Positions 17,690 to 25,896 of a stretch of 64,000 nt of DNA are shown in pieces. The position numbers and the translations under genes are program-made. This DNA is from Desemzia sp045528445. GTDB lineage: Bacteria; Bacillota; Bacilli; Lactobacillales; Carnobacteriaceae. The stretch covers positions 1 to 64,000 of the forward strand of contig NZ_JBGQQU010000018.1 of the NCBI RefSeq assembly GCF_045528445.1, written 5' to 3'. Under the pieces are notes generated by a model, which searched no databases, was not told the origin of the DNA, and saw only the letters and a list, made by a program, of their open reading frames with translations. Within the stretch, counting starts at the first letter, position 1; each line of letters starts with the position of its first letter.

Positions 17690-18499
17690 TTAGCTAAATA
17701 GCGTTTCATTGGATAGTTGAGATCCCGCCGTAGCTTTTTGGAAAAGTGCCATTACATCTGGAACCGTTAGTCGTGATTTTTCTTCTCCACTCACATCCAC
17801 GACAACTTTTCCTCTGTTCATCATAATCATTCGATTCCCATAAGTTAAGGCATCTTGCATATTGTGTGTGATCATCAGTGTAGATAACTGCTTTTTTTCA
17901 ACCAATTGCTGAGTCAAATCCAGTACAGTTTCAGCTGTTTTTGGATCTAAAGCTGCTGTATGCTCATCCAGCAACAGTAATTCAGGACGTTTCATCGTTG
18001 CCATCAATAAGGTGATCGATTGTCTTTGACCACCGGACAATAACCCCATTTCAGCATTTAACCGGTTTTCAAGTCCTAAGTTTAAGGGTTCCAATAATGA
18101 TTTGAAGTAAGCCTGTTCTTTTGCGTTGGTACCGAATTTGAAGGTTCTTTTTTGACCTCTGCGTAAAGCGATGGCCAAATTTTCTCCAACTGTCATTCGA
18201 GGAGCTGTTCCCATCAGTGGATCTTGGAAGACTCGTCCGACTCTTCCAGCTCTACGTTCCTCTTTTAACTTAGTGACATCCTCTTCATTGATTTTAATGT
18301 GTCCACTATCGACTAGTACATTGCCAGCTATACTATTGAGTAAAGTTGATTTTCCAGATCCATTTCCGCCAATGATCGTAATAAAGTCTCCATTTTCAAC
18401 TTCTAATGAAAGATCTTTTAAGACTGGATTTTCATTGGCTGTTCCTCGTTGAAACGTTTTTGAGATATGTTGTAAGGACAATACAGATGCAGGTTTCAT
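17690..18499 (-). CDS. ABC transporter ATP-binding protein, TrpY-like
   Basis: A 269-residue nucleotide-binding subunit with Walker A GGNGSGKST (about residues 39-47), signature LLSGGQRQS, Walker B ELLLLDEHTAAL and switch His in ITHNMQDAL. It belongs to the COG1101 group, paired with COG4120 permeases and COG2984 binding proteins. In Streptococcus pneumoniae the equivalent set imports tryptophan. The ATG overlaps the permease stop codon (TAATG), so the genes are coupled. The whole operon is controlled by the leader at 20500-20813. Confidence 0.9.
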   Translation of the reverse strand: MKPASVLSLQHISKTFQRGTANENPVLKDLSLEVENGDFITIIGGNGSGKSTLLNSIAGNVLVDSGHIKINEEDVTKLKEERRAGRVGRVFQDPLMGTAPRMTVGENLAIALRRGQKRTFKFGTNAKEQAYFKSLLEPLNLGLENRLNAEMGLLSGGQRQSITLLMATMKRPELLLLDEHTAALDPKTAETVLDLTQQLVEKKQLSTLMITHNMQDALTYGNRMIMMNRGKVVVDVSGEEKSRLTVPDVMALFQKATAGSQLSNETLFS

Positions 18500-19392
18500 T
18501 AGTCCATCCGCTCCTTTCTAGTGAAGAAATTCAAGTGCAAAGCATTTCTCAGACTTGGTAAAGCTAGGCAAATTGCCAATAAAATGGCTGATATCAATTT
18601 CAGATCATTTGGATTCAAGCCAAGCAGAATGACTAAAAGAATAATCAATCGGTAAATGATCGCTCCTAGAATCACACAAATCAATCGGTTGACGAAAGAT
18701 AAGTTCCCGAAGACCACTTCCCCTATAATAACGGCAGCCAGACCGATAACAATTACTCCGATACCCATGCTGATATCTGCATAACCATTATCTTGGGCTA
18801 CTAGTCCCCCTGACATCGCTATAATACCATTTGACAACATCAATCCTAAAATCTTCGTCCGGTTTGTAATGATTCCCATGGCGCGTGCCATTTTCTCATT
18901 GTCCCCTGTGGCGATAACAGCTTGCCCCAGTTCAGTTTTAAAGAAAAGAGCCAACACTAAAATGACTACAGCGACGATAATCAAACCTAGAAAGATCGAA
19001 TCGAATTGATTCGGCAATTCGACTGACTGGAAGATATCAGTTACACGAGATTCCCCCAACAAACTGAGGTTGGCACGATTCATGATGCGTAAATTAATTG
19101 AATACAATCCTGTCATCGTCAAAATACCGGCCAATAAACCTGGAACTTTTCCTTTGGTGATTAAAATTCCGGTAATGGCTCCTGCTAACATTCCTGATAC
19201 AAAACTAATAGCTGTTGCTAAAAAAGGATTCATACCATTAATGATCAATTGTGTAGTAACTGCTGCTCCTAACGGAAAAGAGCCCTCTGCTGTCATATCC
19301 GGTAAATTTAATATCCGATACGTGATAAAGATTCCTAAAGCCATGGTTCCCCATAAAAGACCTTGTGATGTCGCAGTAACGATTAAATCCAT
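18499..19392 (-). CDS. ABC transporter permease, TrpZ-like (COG4120)
   Basis: A 297-residue permease with about eight hydrophobic segments. Family features are ILNLPDMTAEGSFPLGAAV near the N-terminus and MIARAMG-like ATGDNEKMARAMGI before a cytoplasmic loop that should contact the ATPase. It resembles branched-chain-type permeases and the COG4120 group, usually acting as a homodimer. GGAGAATAGAG precedes the ATG. It lies 24 bp after the binding-protein gene. The tryptophan specificity is inferred from gene order and the leader peptide. Confidence 0.88.
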   Translation of the reverse strand: MDLIVTATSQGLLWGTMALGIFITYRILNLPDMTAEGSFPLGAAVTTQLIINGMNPFLATAISFVSGMLAGAITGILITKGKVPGLLAGILTMTGLYSINLRIMNRANLSLLGESRVTDIFQSVELPNQFDSIFLGLIIVAVVILVLALFFKTELGQAVIATGDNEKMARAMGIITNRTKILGLMLSNGIIAMSGGLVAQDNGYADISMGIGVIVIGLAAVIIGEVVFGNLSFVNRLICVILGAIIYRLIILLVILLGLNPNDLKLISAILLAICLALPSLRNALHLNFFTRKERMD

Positions 19393-19416
19393 CTCTATTC
19401 TCCCTCATTTCTCCTG

Positions 19417-20406
19417 TTAATCAATGATTGTTGCTTGTTCCATCATTTGTTGCGGTAAGATAATGCCCAACTCTTCTGCTTTTTCAGGATTGACAAAAAT
19501 ATCTCCTTGTTCCAAATATTGAATCGGTGTCGTTGCTGGATCTATTTTTCCATCTAAAATAGCAGCAGTCATTTCTCCAGTCAGTTTTCCTAATTCATAT
19601 TGATTCAAGCCAACTGTCGCTAATCCGCCTTGTTCCACCATTGTATCCACTGCTGGAATAATAGGGATTCCTTCAGCATCTGCTGCTTCGACTAAGGTAT
19701 TCATCGCGCTGGCAACAGTATTGTCTGTTGGCACCCAGATAGCATCTACTTGAGAAGCCAGTGCTGAACCAATCTGGGACACATCATTCGTGGATGAAAC
19801 CGTCATAGTAATTGTTTCAAATCCCATTTCTTTCGCAATTTCAGCGGCTTTTTCCCCCTGAACGATCGAATTGTCTTCACTGGAAGAATAAAGGATTCCA
19901 ATACTCTTTGCCTCAGGTAAAATTTCTTGAATCAGATCGAATTGTTCTTGAATCGGTGTTTCATCACTCACTCCGGTGATGTTGCCGCCAGGTTCTTCAT
20001 TACTGGCCACTAAATTAGAGGCTTCAGGGTCTGTAACAGCTCCTAAAACGATCGGAATCTGAGAAGAAGCATTTGCTAAAGATTGTGCAGATGGAGTAGC
20101 GATGCCTACCATCACGTCCGCATCTCTACTGACAAAACGTGTACTCATTGAATTGAGGTTACTTTGGTCACCTTGAGCATTTTGGAAATCCAGTATCATT
20201 GTTTCTCCATCTACATAACCTGCTTCGTTCAAGGCGTCAACAATACCTTCATAAATTAAGTCTAATGCAGGGTGACTCGTTAATTGTAAAACACCTACAA
20301 CCGGTAATTCGTTTTCGGATGGTTGAGCTGTTGTATCGGTATCCGAGAAAAAAGCAACCGTGAGTATAATGGTTAAAATAGCGATAAAACCAATCATTTT
20401 TTTCAT
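19417..20406 (-). CDS. ABC transporter substrate-binding protein, TrpX-like (COG2984)
   Basis: A 329-residue two-lobed binding protein of the COG2984 group (VVGVLQLTSHPALDLIYEGI; FQNAQGDQSNLNSM; GATTDP-like LGAVTDPEA; VGLNQYELGKLTGEM). Solved pneumococcal relatives bind tryptophan. The N-terminal hydrophobic segment (about residues 5-20) has no cysteine, so it lacks the lipobox that usually anchors Gram-positive binding proteins; it is probably held by an uncleaved signal anchor. AAGGAGGAATAGGAAT precedes the ATG. It is the first structural gene after a long attenuator-like leader. Confidence 0.9.
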   Translation of the reverse strand: MKKMIGFIAILTIILTVAFFSDTDTTAQPSENELPVVGVLQLTSHPALDLIYEGIVDALNEAGYVDGETMILDFQNAQGDQSNLNSMSTRFVSRDADVMVGIATPSAQSLANASSQIPIVLGAVTDPEASNLVASNEEPGGNITGVSDETPIQEQFDLIQEILPEAKSIGILYSSSEDNSIVQGEKAAEIAKEMGFETITMTVSSTNDVSQIGSALASQVDAIWVPTDNTVASAMNTLVEAADAEGIPIIPAVDTMVEQGGLATVGLNQYELGKLTGEMTAAILDGKIDPATTPIQYLEQGDIFVNPEKAEELGIILPQQMMEQATIID

Positions 20407-20505
20407 ATTCCTATTCCTCCTTGAAATATTGCTGAGTTATTTTTTCTACTAGGTATGCCATCGTTTAGTTTCTTTTTTCTTCATAACTAGTTCCTCTCCC
20501 ATTTC

Positions 20506-20551
20506 ATAAAAAAAAGAACAGTTACCTCGCGTAAACGCGGTAACTGTTCTT
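20506..20551 (-). terminator. Leader terminator 2 (distal)
   Basis: A 13-bp stem (AAGAACAGTTACC, 20514-20526, with 20539-20551) has an inner GCGT/ACGC stem. On the minus strand it is followed by TTTTTTTTATG. It lies about 100 bp before the binding-protein start codon and would block the operon unless antitermination occurs. Confidence 0.88.
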
Positions 20552-20552
20552 T

Positions 20553-20593
20553 ACAAACAAAAACCGCATAGAATAAGTAGTATTCTATGCGGT
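20553..20593 (-). terminator. Leader terminator 1 (proximal)
   Basis: A perfect 13-bp stem (ACCGCATAGAATA, 20563-20575, with 20581-20593) and a 5-nt loop. On the minus strand it is followed by TTTTGTTTG. The leader ORF's 3' end (CCGCAATAGATA) resembles the 5' arm and could compete for the 3' arm. Confidence 0.82.
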
Positions 20594-20624
20594 CTGATTT
20601 TGATTGTAGACTCAAATAAACCAA

Positions 20625-20663
20625 CATAGATACAAGTTCAGTTTCCTGAAGGTTGCATCTATG
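20625..20663 (-). promoter_or_regulatory. Leader hairpin upstream of the tandem terminators
   Basis: CATAGATACAA (20625-20635) pairs with TTGCATCTATG (20653-20663), with an inner TTCAG/CTGAA stem. GTTGGTTTAT occurs on both sides of this hairpin on the minus strand, which could allow alternative folds. It has no T tract, so it is probably an anti- or pre-terminator element. Confidence 0.65.
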
Positions 20664-20682
20664 AAATTCTTCATAAACCAAC

Positions 20683-20748
20683 CTATCTATTGCGGCTTTG
20701 CCAATCCATATGTAATTGTAGCTGTTGAATAGAATGCAGTTGGTCCAT
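20683..20748 (-). CDS. Leader peptide (21 codons) with a Trp codon near its end
   Basis: The ORF has ATG at 20748 and stop TAG at 20685-20683, with AAGGAGACTCCTT directly upstream as ribosome binding site. It encodes a 21-residue, Gln-rich peptide ending in MDWQSRNR, with one TGG codon at position 16. It sits just downstream of a strong promoter and is followed by a hairpin and two intrinsic terminators. This is the layout of ribosome-mediated transcription attenuation for an amino acid transporter. There is no T-box core (no TGGNACC), so a T-box is unlikely. The real role is inference. Confidence 0.7.
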   Translation of the reverse strand: MDQLHSIQQLQLHMDWQSRNR

Positions 20749-20784
20749 AAGGAGTCTCCTTTTCGTATAAAAGATATTAGAATC

Positions 20785-20813
20785 ATAGTACGCTTTCCAT
20801 TAAAGTCTGTCAA
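20785..20813 (-). promoter_or_regulatory. Strong sigma-A promoter of the TrpXYZ-like operon
   Basis: On the minus strand, TTGACA and TACTAT are separated by exactly 17 bp. The start point would be near 20778, about 30 bp before the leader ATG. Confidence 0.85.
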
Positions 20814-20843
20814 GCCTAATCTGCTCCATAAAACATAAGCTAG

Positions 20844-20885
20844 TTAAAAAGCTGGTTCAAATTTAACTATCCTAGGAGCTTTTAA
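20844..20885 (-). terminator. Terminator after the carbonic anhydrase gene
   Basis: TTAAAAGCT pairs with AGCTTTTTAA on the minus strand over a long AT-rich loop, and ends in a T run. It is modest in stability. Confidence 0.55.
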
Positions 20886-20902
20886 GCATTTTGCGGATGT
20901 CC

Positions 20903-21607
20903 TTAGGATTCATACAGTGTAATTTCGCGATCATGAACAGCTTGTAATGGTCGATTGGTTTTTCCGATGGTTGTTTTGAAAGCCTGTATGAGCTCCAGGG
21001 GTAAAGAAACAGCATTTTTCATCACGATCCACTGCACTGGTCCTACAGTCGGAGGTGTGGTCAACGAGCCCGAGTAATAAAAAAAGGATCTGTTTTTTGG
21101 CTTTAATTGCTCCAAATCCAATTCTAAAATATGGTGCTGTTTTAATTCTTCCTCGGTCAACAATTCCTCAAAACCATTTAATAAATACTCTTGAATGTCT
21201 TCATTACGAGATTTACCCATCACTCCGACCACTAACACTTCATCGTCAGCCGAACGATGGACAAAATGTACTTCTAAATCAAACGACTTTTCGTCAATCA
21301 CATGTTCACTGGGTAAATGAGCATGGATATCTTCCAGCACATAACGTGTTTGTCTAAACTCGACACTGGCTGTCTCTTGATCCGCTGCTGGAGATAAATG
21401 GATCGTATGATTAAAAAAGTCTGTTTTAAATTTCTTTGGATCTCCAATAAAGATCAATTCTTCATCGCTCGCAACCATTTTTTTTGCAGCAGTTTGCGAT
21501 AGTGGTATTGGAGATTGCCAGGTTGTTTCTGCTTCCGCTGTTTGAAAATCAGGGCATAAACCGCTCCAAAATTCTGGCCCTGCTTCTCCACTGTAACTCC
21601 ATTCCAT
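20903..21607 (-). CDS. Alpha-class carbonic anhydrase
   Basis: A 234-residue protein that interconverts CO2 and bicarbonate. The three zinc ligands are visible as His95 and His97 (IHAHLPSEH) and His114 (LEVHFVH). GSLTTPPTVGPVQWIV carries the substrate-pocket Thr. The start is the ATG at 21607 after GAAGAGGTGTTAAAC. From this start there is no signal peptide, whereas most bacterial alpha enzymes are exported, so this one is probably cytosolic. It is divergent from rqcH and ends at a weak terminator. Confidence 0.9.
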   Translation of the reverse strand: MEWSYSGEAGPEFWSGLCPDFQTAEAETTWQSPIPLSQTAAKKMVASDEELIFIGDPKKFKTDFFNHTIHLSPAADQETASVEFRQTRYVLEDIHAHLPSEHVIDEKSFDLEVHFVHRSADDEVLVVGVMGKSRNEDIQEYLLNGFEELLTEEELKQHHILELDLEQLKPKNRSFFYYSGSLTTPPTVGPVQWIVMKNAVSLPLELIQAFKTTIGKTNRPLQAVHDREITLYES

Positions 21608-21717
21608 GTTTAACACCTCTTCTATATTTGCAACAGTATCTATTTTACACAATAAATAAAACAGATTTCAAGTATTCTCTCTTGTTTTTTGAAAGACTAA
21701 AACTACTCTGCTACTTT

Positions 21718-21740
21718 TGGCAAGTAAAAAATGCTATAAT
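21718..21740 (+). promoter_or_regulatory. Putative rqcH promoter
   Basis: An extended -10 (TGCTATAAT, -10 at 21735-21740) with a poor -35 TACTTT at 17-bp spacing lies about 70 bp before the rqcH start codon. Confidence 0.45.
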
Positions 21741-21810
21741 GACCAATAGGCAACTAATGTACTGTGTTGAGTACAAGTATATGAATAGCAATGAAAGAAG
21801 GGATACACAT

Positions 21811-23511
21811 ATGTCATTTGATGGTGTCTTTACCCATGCAATGGTCGATGAATTAGCAGATCTTCTTGCCAATGGCAGAGTTTCAAAAATACATCAGCCT
21901 TATCAAAACGAAATCATTCTTGTGATGAGAGCAAATGGAAAGAATCAAAAAGTATTGCTTTCTGCTCATTCGAGTTACGCTCGTATCCAAGTAACAGATA
22001 TACCTTACGAGAACCCTGATTCTCCTCCACAATTTTGTATGATGATGCGCAAACATTTAGAAGGAGCAATTCTCGAAAATATAGAACAAGTTGAAAATGA
22101 CCGAATCATTAAATTCTTGTTTAAAAGTCGCGACGAAATAGGGGATGTGCAAAACGTCATGCTCGTTGTGGAATTGATGGGTCGCCACAGCAACATTTTC
22201 TTAATGGAACAAGATACGATGCGTATTTTGGACAGTATCAAACACATACCGAGCAGTCAAAATTCTTATCGTCTAATTATGCCGGGGGCAACCTATAAAA
22301 CGCCTCCTCATCAAGATAAAATAAATCCTTTTACCGTATCCAAAGACCAAGTATTGGAAATTATTCAAACTGAGAGCGATCTTCCTTCAGGGACAAAACT
22401 GCAATCCAGTTTCCAAGGGTTAGGATCAGATACTGTAAACGAATTACTGCAACGTAGTAAAGAAGATGAAATTCAGTTGCCGCATGTTTTTCAAACTTTT
22501 TTCAGTCGTATTCAAGAAAAAAATATCGAACCTACAAAAACTCAAGTCAACAATAAAGAAACATTTACACCTGTTCCATATGTCTCACTAGATGGCGTAC
22601 AAACTATTTATACTTCATTAAGCCAATTGTTGGATGACATTTACCGGGATAAAGCTGAAAAAGATCGGGTCAAGCAGCAAGCAGCTAACTTATTCCACGT
22701 ATTGCAAACGGAACTATCACGGAACAAGAAAAAATTGACTAAACTACAGCAGACATTAGATGAAACAGAACACGCCGATGACTATCGTGTGAAAGGGGAA
22801 ATTTTAACAGCCTATTTGCATGAACTGACAAAAGGCCAAGAATCTGTTGAATTACAAAATTTTTATGATGATAATAACCCTATAACCATTCTATTAGACC
22901 CAAGAAAAACACCGTCTCAAAATGCACAAAAATACTTTTCGAAATACCAAAAATTAAAAAATGCCATTATCTATGTCAATGAACAAATGAAACAGACTCA
23001 TGAAGAAATCGATTATTTAGATTCCATCATGACTCAATTGGAATTGGCTACCCCTAAAGATGTTACTGAAATCAAAGAAGAATTGATCCAAGAAGGCTAT
23101 TTGAAGAAAAAAACGAAAAAGAAACAGAAAAAACTCAAAACCAGTAAACCAGATCAATACCAATCTTCTGACGGCACAACGATTTTAGTAGGGAAAAATA
23201 ATTTGCAAAATGATCAGCTAACGCTAAAAACCGCTCGTAAATCAGAAATATGGCTGCACACTAAAGATATCCCTGGCTCGCACGTAATTATCCAAGACAG
23301 CGCTCCTTCTGAAACAACTTTATTGGAAGCGGCCAATATTGCGGCCTATTTTTCCAAATCCAGATTATCGGCTTCCGTGCCTGTCGATTATGTAGAAGTG
23401 AAAAAAATACGCAAACCAAATGGTGCCAAACCTGGTTTTGTGATTTATGAAGGTCAACAAACGATATTCGTCACACCCGATGAAGAGTTGGTCAATCAGC
23501 TAAAAGTATGA
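21811..23511 (+). CDS. rqcH: RqcH, NFACT-family ribosome quality control factor
   Basis: A 566-residue protein (formerly called fibronectin-binding protein). The NFACT-N domain begins MSFDGVFTHAMVDELADLL; a coiled coil follows (about residues 285-450), then an NFACT-R/DUF814 domain with ILVGKNNLQNDQLTLKTAR, EIWLHTKDIPGSHV and KPGFVIYEGQQTI. It binds obstructed 50S subunits and directs C-terminal alanine tailing of stalled chains. The start is the ATG at 21811; the frame is open far upstream, but this ATG matches the family N-terminus and has AGAAGGGAT before it. A strong terminator follows. Confidence 0.95.
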   Translation: MSFDGVFTHAMVDELADLLANGRVSKIHQPYQNEIILVMRANGKNQKVLLSAHSSYARIQVTDIPYENPDSPPQFCMMMRKHLEGAILENIEQVENDRIIKFLFKSRDEIGDVQNVMLVVELMGRHSNIFLMEQDTMRILDSIKHIPSSQNSYRLIMPGATYKTPPHQDKINPFTVSKDQVLEIIQTESDLPSGTKLQSSFQGLGSDTVNELLQRSKEDEIQLPHVFQTFFSRIQEKNIEPTKTQVNNKETFTPVPYVSLDGVQTIYTSLSQLLDDIYRDKAEKDRVKQQAANLFHVLQTELSRNKKKLTKLQQTLDETEHADDYRVKGEILTAYLHELTKGQESVELQNFYDDNNPITILLDPRKTPSQNAQKYFSKYQKLKNAIIYVNEQMKQTHEEIDYLDSIMTQLELATPKDVTEIKEELIQEGYLKKKTKKKQKKLKTSKPDQYQSSDGTTILVGKNNLQNDQLTLKTARKSEIWLHTKDIPGSHVIIQDSAPSETTLLEAANIAAYFSKSRLSASVPVDYVEVKKIRKPNGAKPGFVIYEGQQTIFVTPDEELVNQLKV

Positions 23512-23568
23512 TACAAATGTTCCATTAGCGGTCTTAGATGCATTCTTTGACTACTTTTCCATAAACAA

Positions 23569-23618
23569 ACGACCCCCAAACCTTAGATGTTCCTCTAAGA
23601 TTTGGGGGTCGTTGCTTT
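23569..23618 (+). terminator. Terminator after rqcH (probably bidirectional)
   Basis: An 18-bp-class stem (ACGACCCCCAAA...CTTAGA with TCTAAGATTTGGGGGTCGT) is followed by TGCTTTTTAAG. The opposite strand also carries a T-rich tail, and pyrR ends at 23656. Confidence 0.9.
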
Positions 23619-23655
23619 TTAAGAAAGTGCAGCAATTTTGCACGGTGAACTATTC

Positions 23656-24207
23656 TTATGCGTTGAGTTTTTGGATCAACACCTGATCTTTACCGTCTAC
23701 TTCTTCTACAGCAACTTTAATTTGCTCATCTAGAGAGGTAGGAATGTTTTTTCCAACAAAATCTGCACGAATCGGTAATTCTCTGTGGCCTCTATCGATC
23801 AGTACAGCTAATAAGATCTTTTTTGGACGTCCTAGATCCATTAAAGCATCCAAAGCAGCTCTGACTGTTCGGCCTGTATACAGAACATCATCTACTAAAA
23901 TCACTTGTTTGCCTTCAATCGAAACCGGCATAGAAGAACCTTTCACTTCCGGATCGGTGTCTCTGCTTGTATGAACGTCATCACGGTACAATGAAATATC
24001 CAACTCTCCAGCAGGTACATCGACGCCTTCCAGTTGCTTCAACTTATCAGCGACCCGTTGAGCCACAAAGATTCCTCTTGTTTTGATGCCGACTAAAACC
24101 AGATTATCGATACCTTTGTTGCGTTCAATAATTTCATAAGAAATACGGGTCAAAGCACGTCTCATAGCTGCTTCGTCTACCACTTCAACTTCTGAATGAA
24201 TGCTCAT
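23656..24207 (-). CDS. pyrR: PyrR, pyrimidine operon regulator / uracil phosphoribosyltransferase
   Basis: A 183-residue bifunctional protein. The PRPP-binding loop VILVDDVLYTGRTVRAALDA is intact, and so is the GIKTRGIF element. PyrR binds UMP/UTP and pyr mRNA leaders and causes termination when pyrimidines are abundant. The start is the ATG at 24207, with GGAGGAAAAGA before it, giving the usual family length. It follows lspA and rluD on the same strand, a common Firmicutes order. No pyr biosynthetic genes follow here, so it must act in trans. Confidence 0.93.
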   Translation of the reverse strand: MSIHSEVEVVDEAAMRRALTRISYEIIERNKGIDNLVLVGIKTRGIFVAQRVADKLKQLEGVDVPAGELDISLYRDDVHTSRDTDPEVKGSSMPVSIEGKQVILVDDVLYTGRTVRAALDALMDLGRPKKILLAVLIDRGHRELPIRADFVGKNIPTSLDEQIKVAVEEVDGKDQVLIQKLNA

Positions 24208-24259
24208 TCTTTTCCTCCATTCTGTCATCAAATAACTCTTCAACGATTCGTTTCGGAGA

Positions 24260-25171
24260 TTATTCTGATACGCTGCGTAATTTGTCTAGTGTCTCTTTGA
24301 ACAATTCTGGCAATTCAGATTCGAATACCATCATTTCATCTGTTTTAGGGTGTTTGAAACCTAATTTTTTAGCGTGTAGAAACTGACCTTTTCCTTCTAA
24401 CGTTTTTCTGGGTCCATAGATTGGATCTCCAGCAAGCGGATAACCAATGTATTTCATGTGTACACGAATTTGGTGCGTACGACCTGTTTCGAGTTGCAAT
24501 GAAACTAATGTAAAGTCTTTAAACCGTTCCAATACTCTAAAATGAGTCACAGCTGGTCTTCCGCCATCTACGATATCTTGTTTTTTCCGATCGATTTTTG
24601 AACGTCCCAGAGGAGCATCAATCGTTCCTTTTTCATGCGGGATAACACCATGAACTAAGGCTACGTATTCACGAATACTGGTTTTATCTTTCAATTGAGC
24701 GGCTAATTTTTCGTGCGCTACGTCATTTTTAGCGACCATCAGCAATCCTGAAGTGTCTTTATCAATGCGATGGACGATTCCTGGACGAATCTTGCCATTG
24801 ATACCAGATAAATCTTTGATATGATACAGCAAGGCATTTACTAGTGTTCCATCAGGATGTCCAGCTGATGGGTGAACGACCATTCCTTGCTCTTTATTGA
24901 TGACAACCACATCTTCATCTTGGTACACGATCTCTAAAGGGAGATTTTGTGCGACTACGTCCAACTCTTGCAGTTCAGGTTCTGTGATTTTAACTTCATC
25001 CCCTGATTGGACTTTATAGTTGGTCTTGACCGGTTCGTCATTCACTAATACATAGCCCTCTTTGATCCATAATTGGATAGCAGAACGTGTTTTGTTGGGA
25101 ATCATCTCTGCCAATACTTTATCGATTCTTCCCTTTTGTTCTTTAATGGTTACTTCGTATTCATTTGTCAT
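24260..25171 (-). CDS. rluD: RluD-family 23S rRNA pseudouridine synthase
   Basis: A 303-residue enzyme. An N-terminal S4 RNA-binding domain (about residues 13-70) precedes the catalytic domain with HRIDKDTSGLL, whose Asp137 should be the nucleophile. ETGRTHQIRVHM and GDPIYG are the other family motifs. It converts uridines of 23S rRNA to pseudouridine. It lies 16 bp after lspA and 52 bp before pyrR, so the three genes are likely co-transcribed. The exact target nucleotides are assumed from the family. Confidence 0.93.
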   Translation of the reverse strand: MTNEYEVTIKEQKGRIDKVLAEMIPNKTRSAIQLWIKEGYVLVNDEPVKTNYKVQSGDEVKITEPELQELDVVAQNLPLEIVYQDEDVVVINKEQGMVVHPSAGHPDGTLVNALLYHIKDLSGINGKIRPGIVHRIDKDTSGLLMVAKNDVAHEKLAAQLKDKTSIREYVALVHGVIPHEKGTIDAPLGRSKIDRKKQDIVDGGRPAVTHFRVLERFKDFTLVSLQLETGRTHQIRVHMKYIGYPLAGDPIYGPRKTLEGKGQFLHAKKLGFKHPKTDEMMVFESELPELFKETLDKLRSVSE

Positions 25172-25187
25172 GCATTCAAACTCCTTC

Positions 25188-25661
25188 TTATTTCACCTGT
25201 TTGTTTTTCTTTTTCTCTTTTCTTTCGTCTGCAAATACGTAAATGACTAGTAAGACGACACCGACCGACAGCAAGCTGTCTGCTAGGTTGAAGATGGGGA
25301 AATCAATGAATTCTAATTTGACCATATCCACAACGTATTGCAGTCTTAAACGGTCAATAAAATTTCCAATCGTACCGGCTAGAATAAAGGTTAACGACCA
25401 AGAAAACAAACGGTCTCCTTTTCCATATTTCTGCATATTGTACACTAATACTACAAGTACAACTGCAGTAATGATATAAAAGAACCACATTTGGCCTTCT
25501 AAGATACTCCAAGCCGCTCCATCATTTTGAATATAGGTCCAAGATAATAAACCAGGTATAAATTCGATTGTTTCGTATAAATCAATATTTGCTACAGTTA
25601 AATATTTGGTCCATTGGTCTACTCCGACCATTACGGCTGCAATGATATAATAAATAAACAT
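25188..25661 (-). CDS. lspA: Lipoprotein signal peptidase (signal peptidase II)
   Basis: A 157-residue membrane aspartyl protease with four hydrophobic segments. Conserved boxes are QNDGAAWSIL (about 45-54), GNFIDRLRLQYVVDM with catalytic Asp112, and FNLADS with catalytic Asp128. It cleaves prolipoproteins before the lipid-modified Cys, such as the YkyA-like and deacetylase lipoproteins encoded next to it at 25897-27396. It is the first gene of the lspA-rluD-pyrR cluster. Confidence 0.95.
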   Translation of the reverse strand: MFIYYIIAAVMVGVDQWTKYLTVANIDLYETIEFIPGLLSWTYIQNDGAAWSILEGQMWFFYIITAVVLVVLVYNMQKYGKGDRLFSWSLTFILAGTIGNFIDRLRLQYVVDMVKLEFIDFPIFNLADSLLSVGVVLLVIYVFADERKEKKKNKQVK

Positions 25662-25812
25662 TTCTAAACCTCACTTTATCCTCTAATCATAACACATTCC
25701 TATTTTACATGATTCTTCAGTTAAGCAACAGGTTTATTTTTAAAAGACTGTGGAGGTGAATCCATTTATTTAGTAGTAAATAGTACAAATAGTTAAAAAA
25801 CAGGCTTTTTCA

Positions 25813-25841
25813 TTGGGTAATGGGAACGGTTTTGTTATAAT
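25813..25841 (+). promoter_or_regulatory. Promoter of the envelope lipoprotein operon
   Basis: -35 TTGGGT, 17-bp spacer, -10 TATAAT (25836-25841), about 55 bp upstream of the first start codon. Confidence 0.6.
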
Positions 25842-25846
25842 TACAT

Positions 25847-25869
25847 TATGTTCATTTTTTGTGAACATA
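25847..25869. promoter_or_regulatory. Candidate repressor operator
   Basis: A perfect dyad of 8-bp arms (TATGTTCA and TGAACATA) with a 7-nt spacer sits directly downstream of the -10 box, at the expected transcription start. A bound regulator there would block transcription. The regulator is unknown. Confidence 0.55.
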
Positions 25870-25896
25870 CAGGACAAGTAAAAAGGGAGTTAAAAC

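Noticed and set aside
20500..20560. T-box riboswitch before the TrpXYZ-like operon
   Set aside because: ACCGCG is present in the terminator stem, but the tRNA-pairing TGGN core and the stem I specifier features are absent.
20487..20813. A 108-codon minus-strand open frame upstream of the TrpX-like gene
   Set aside because: It reads through the promoter and two terminators in another frame than the leader ORF, and has no ribosome binding site.
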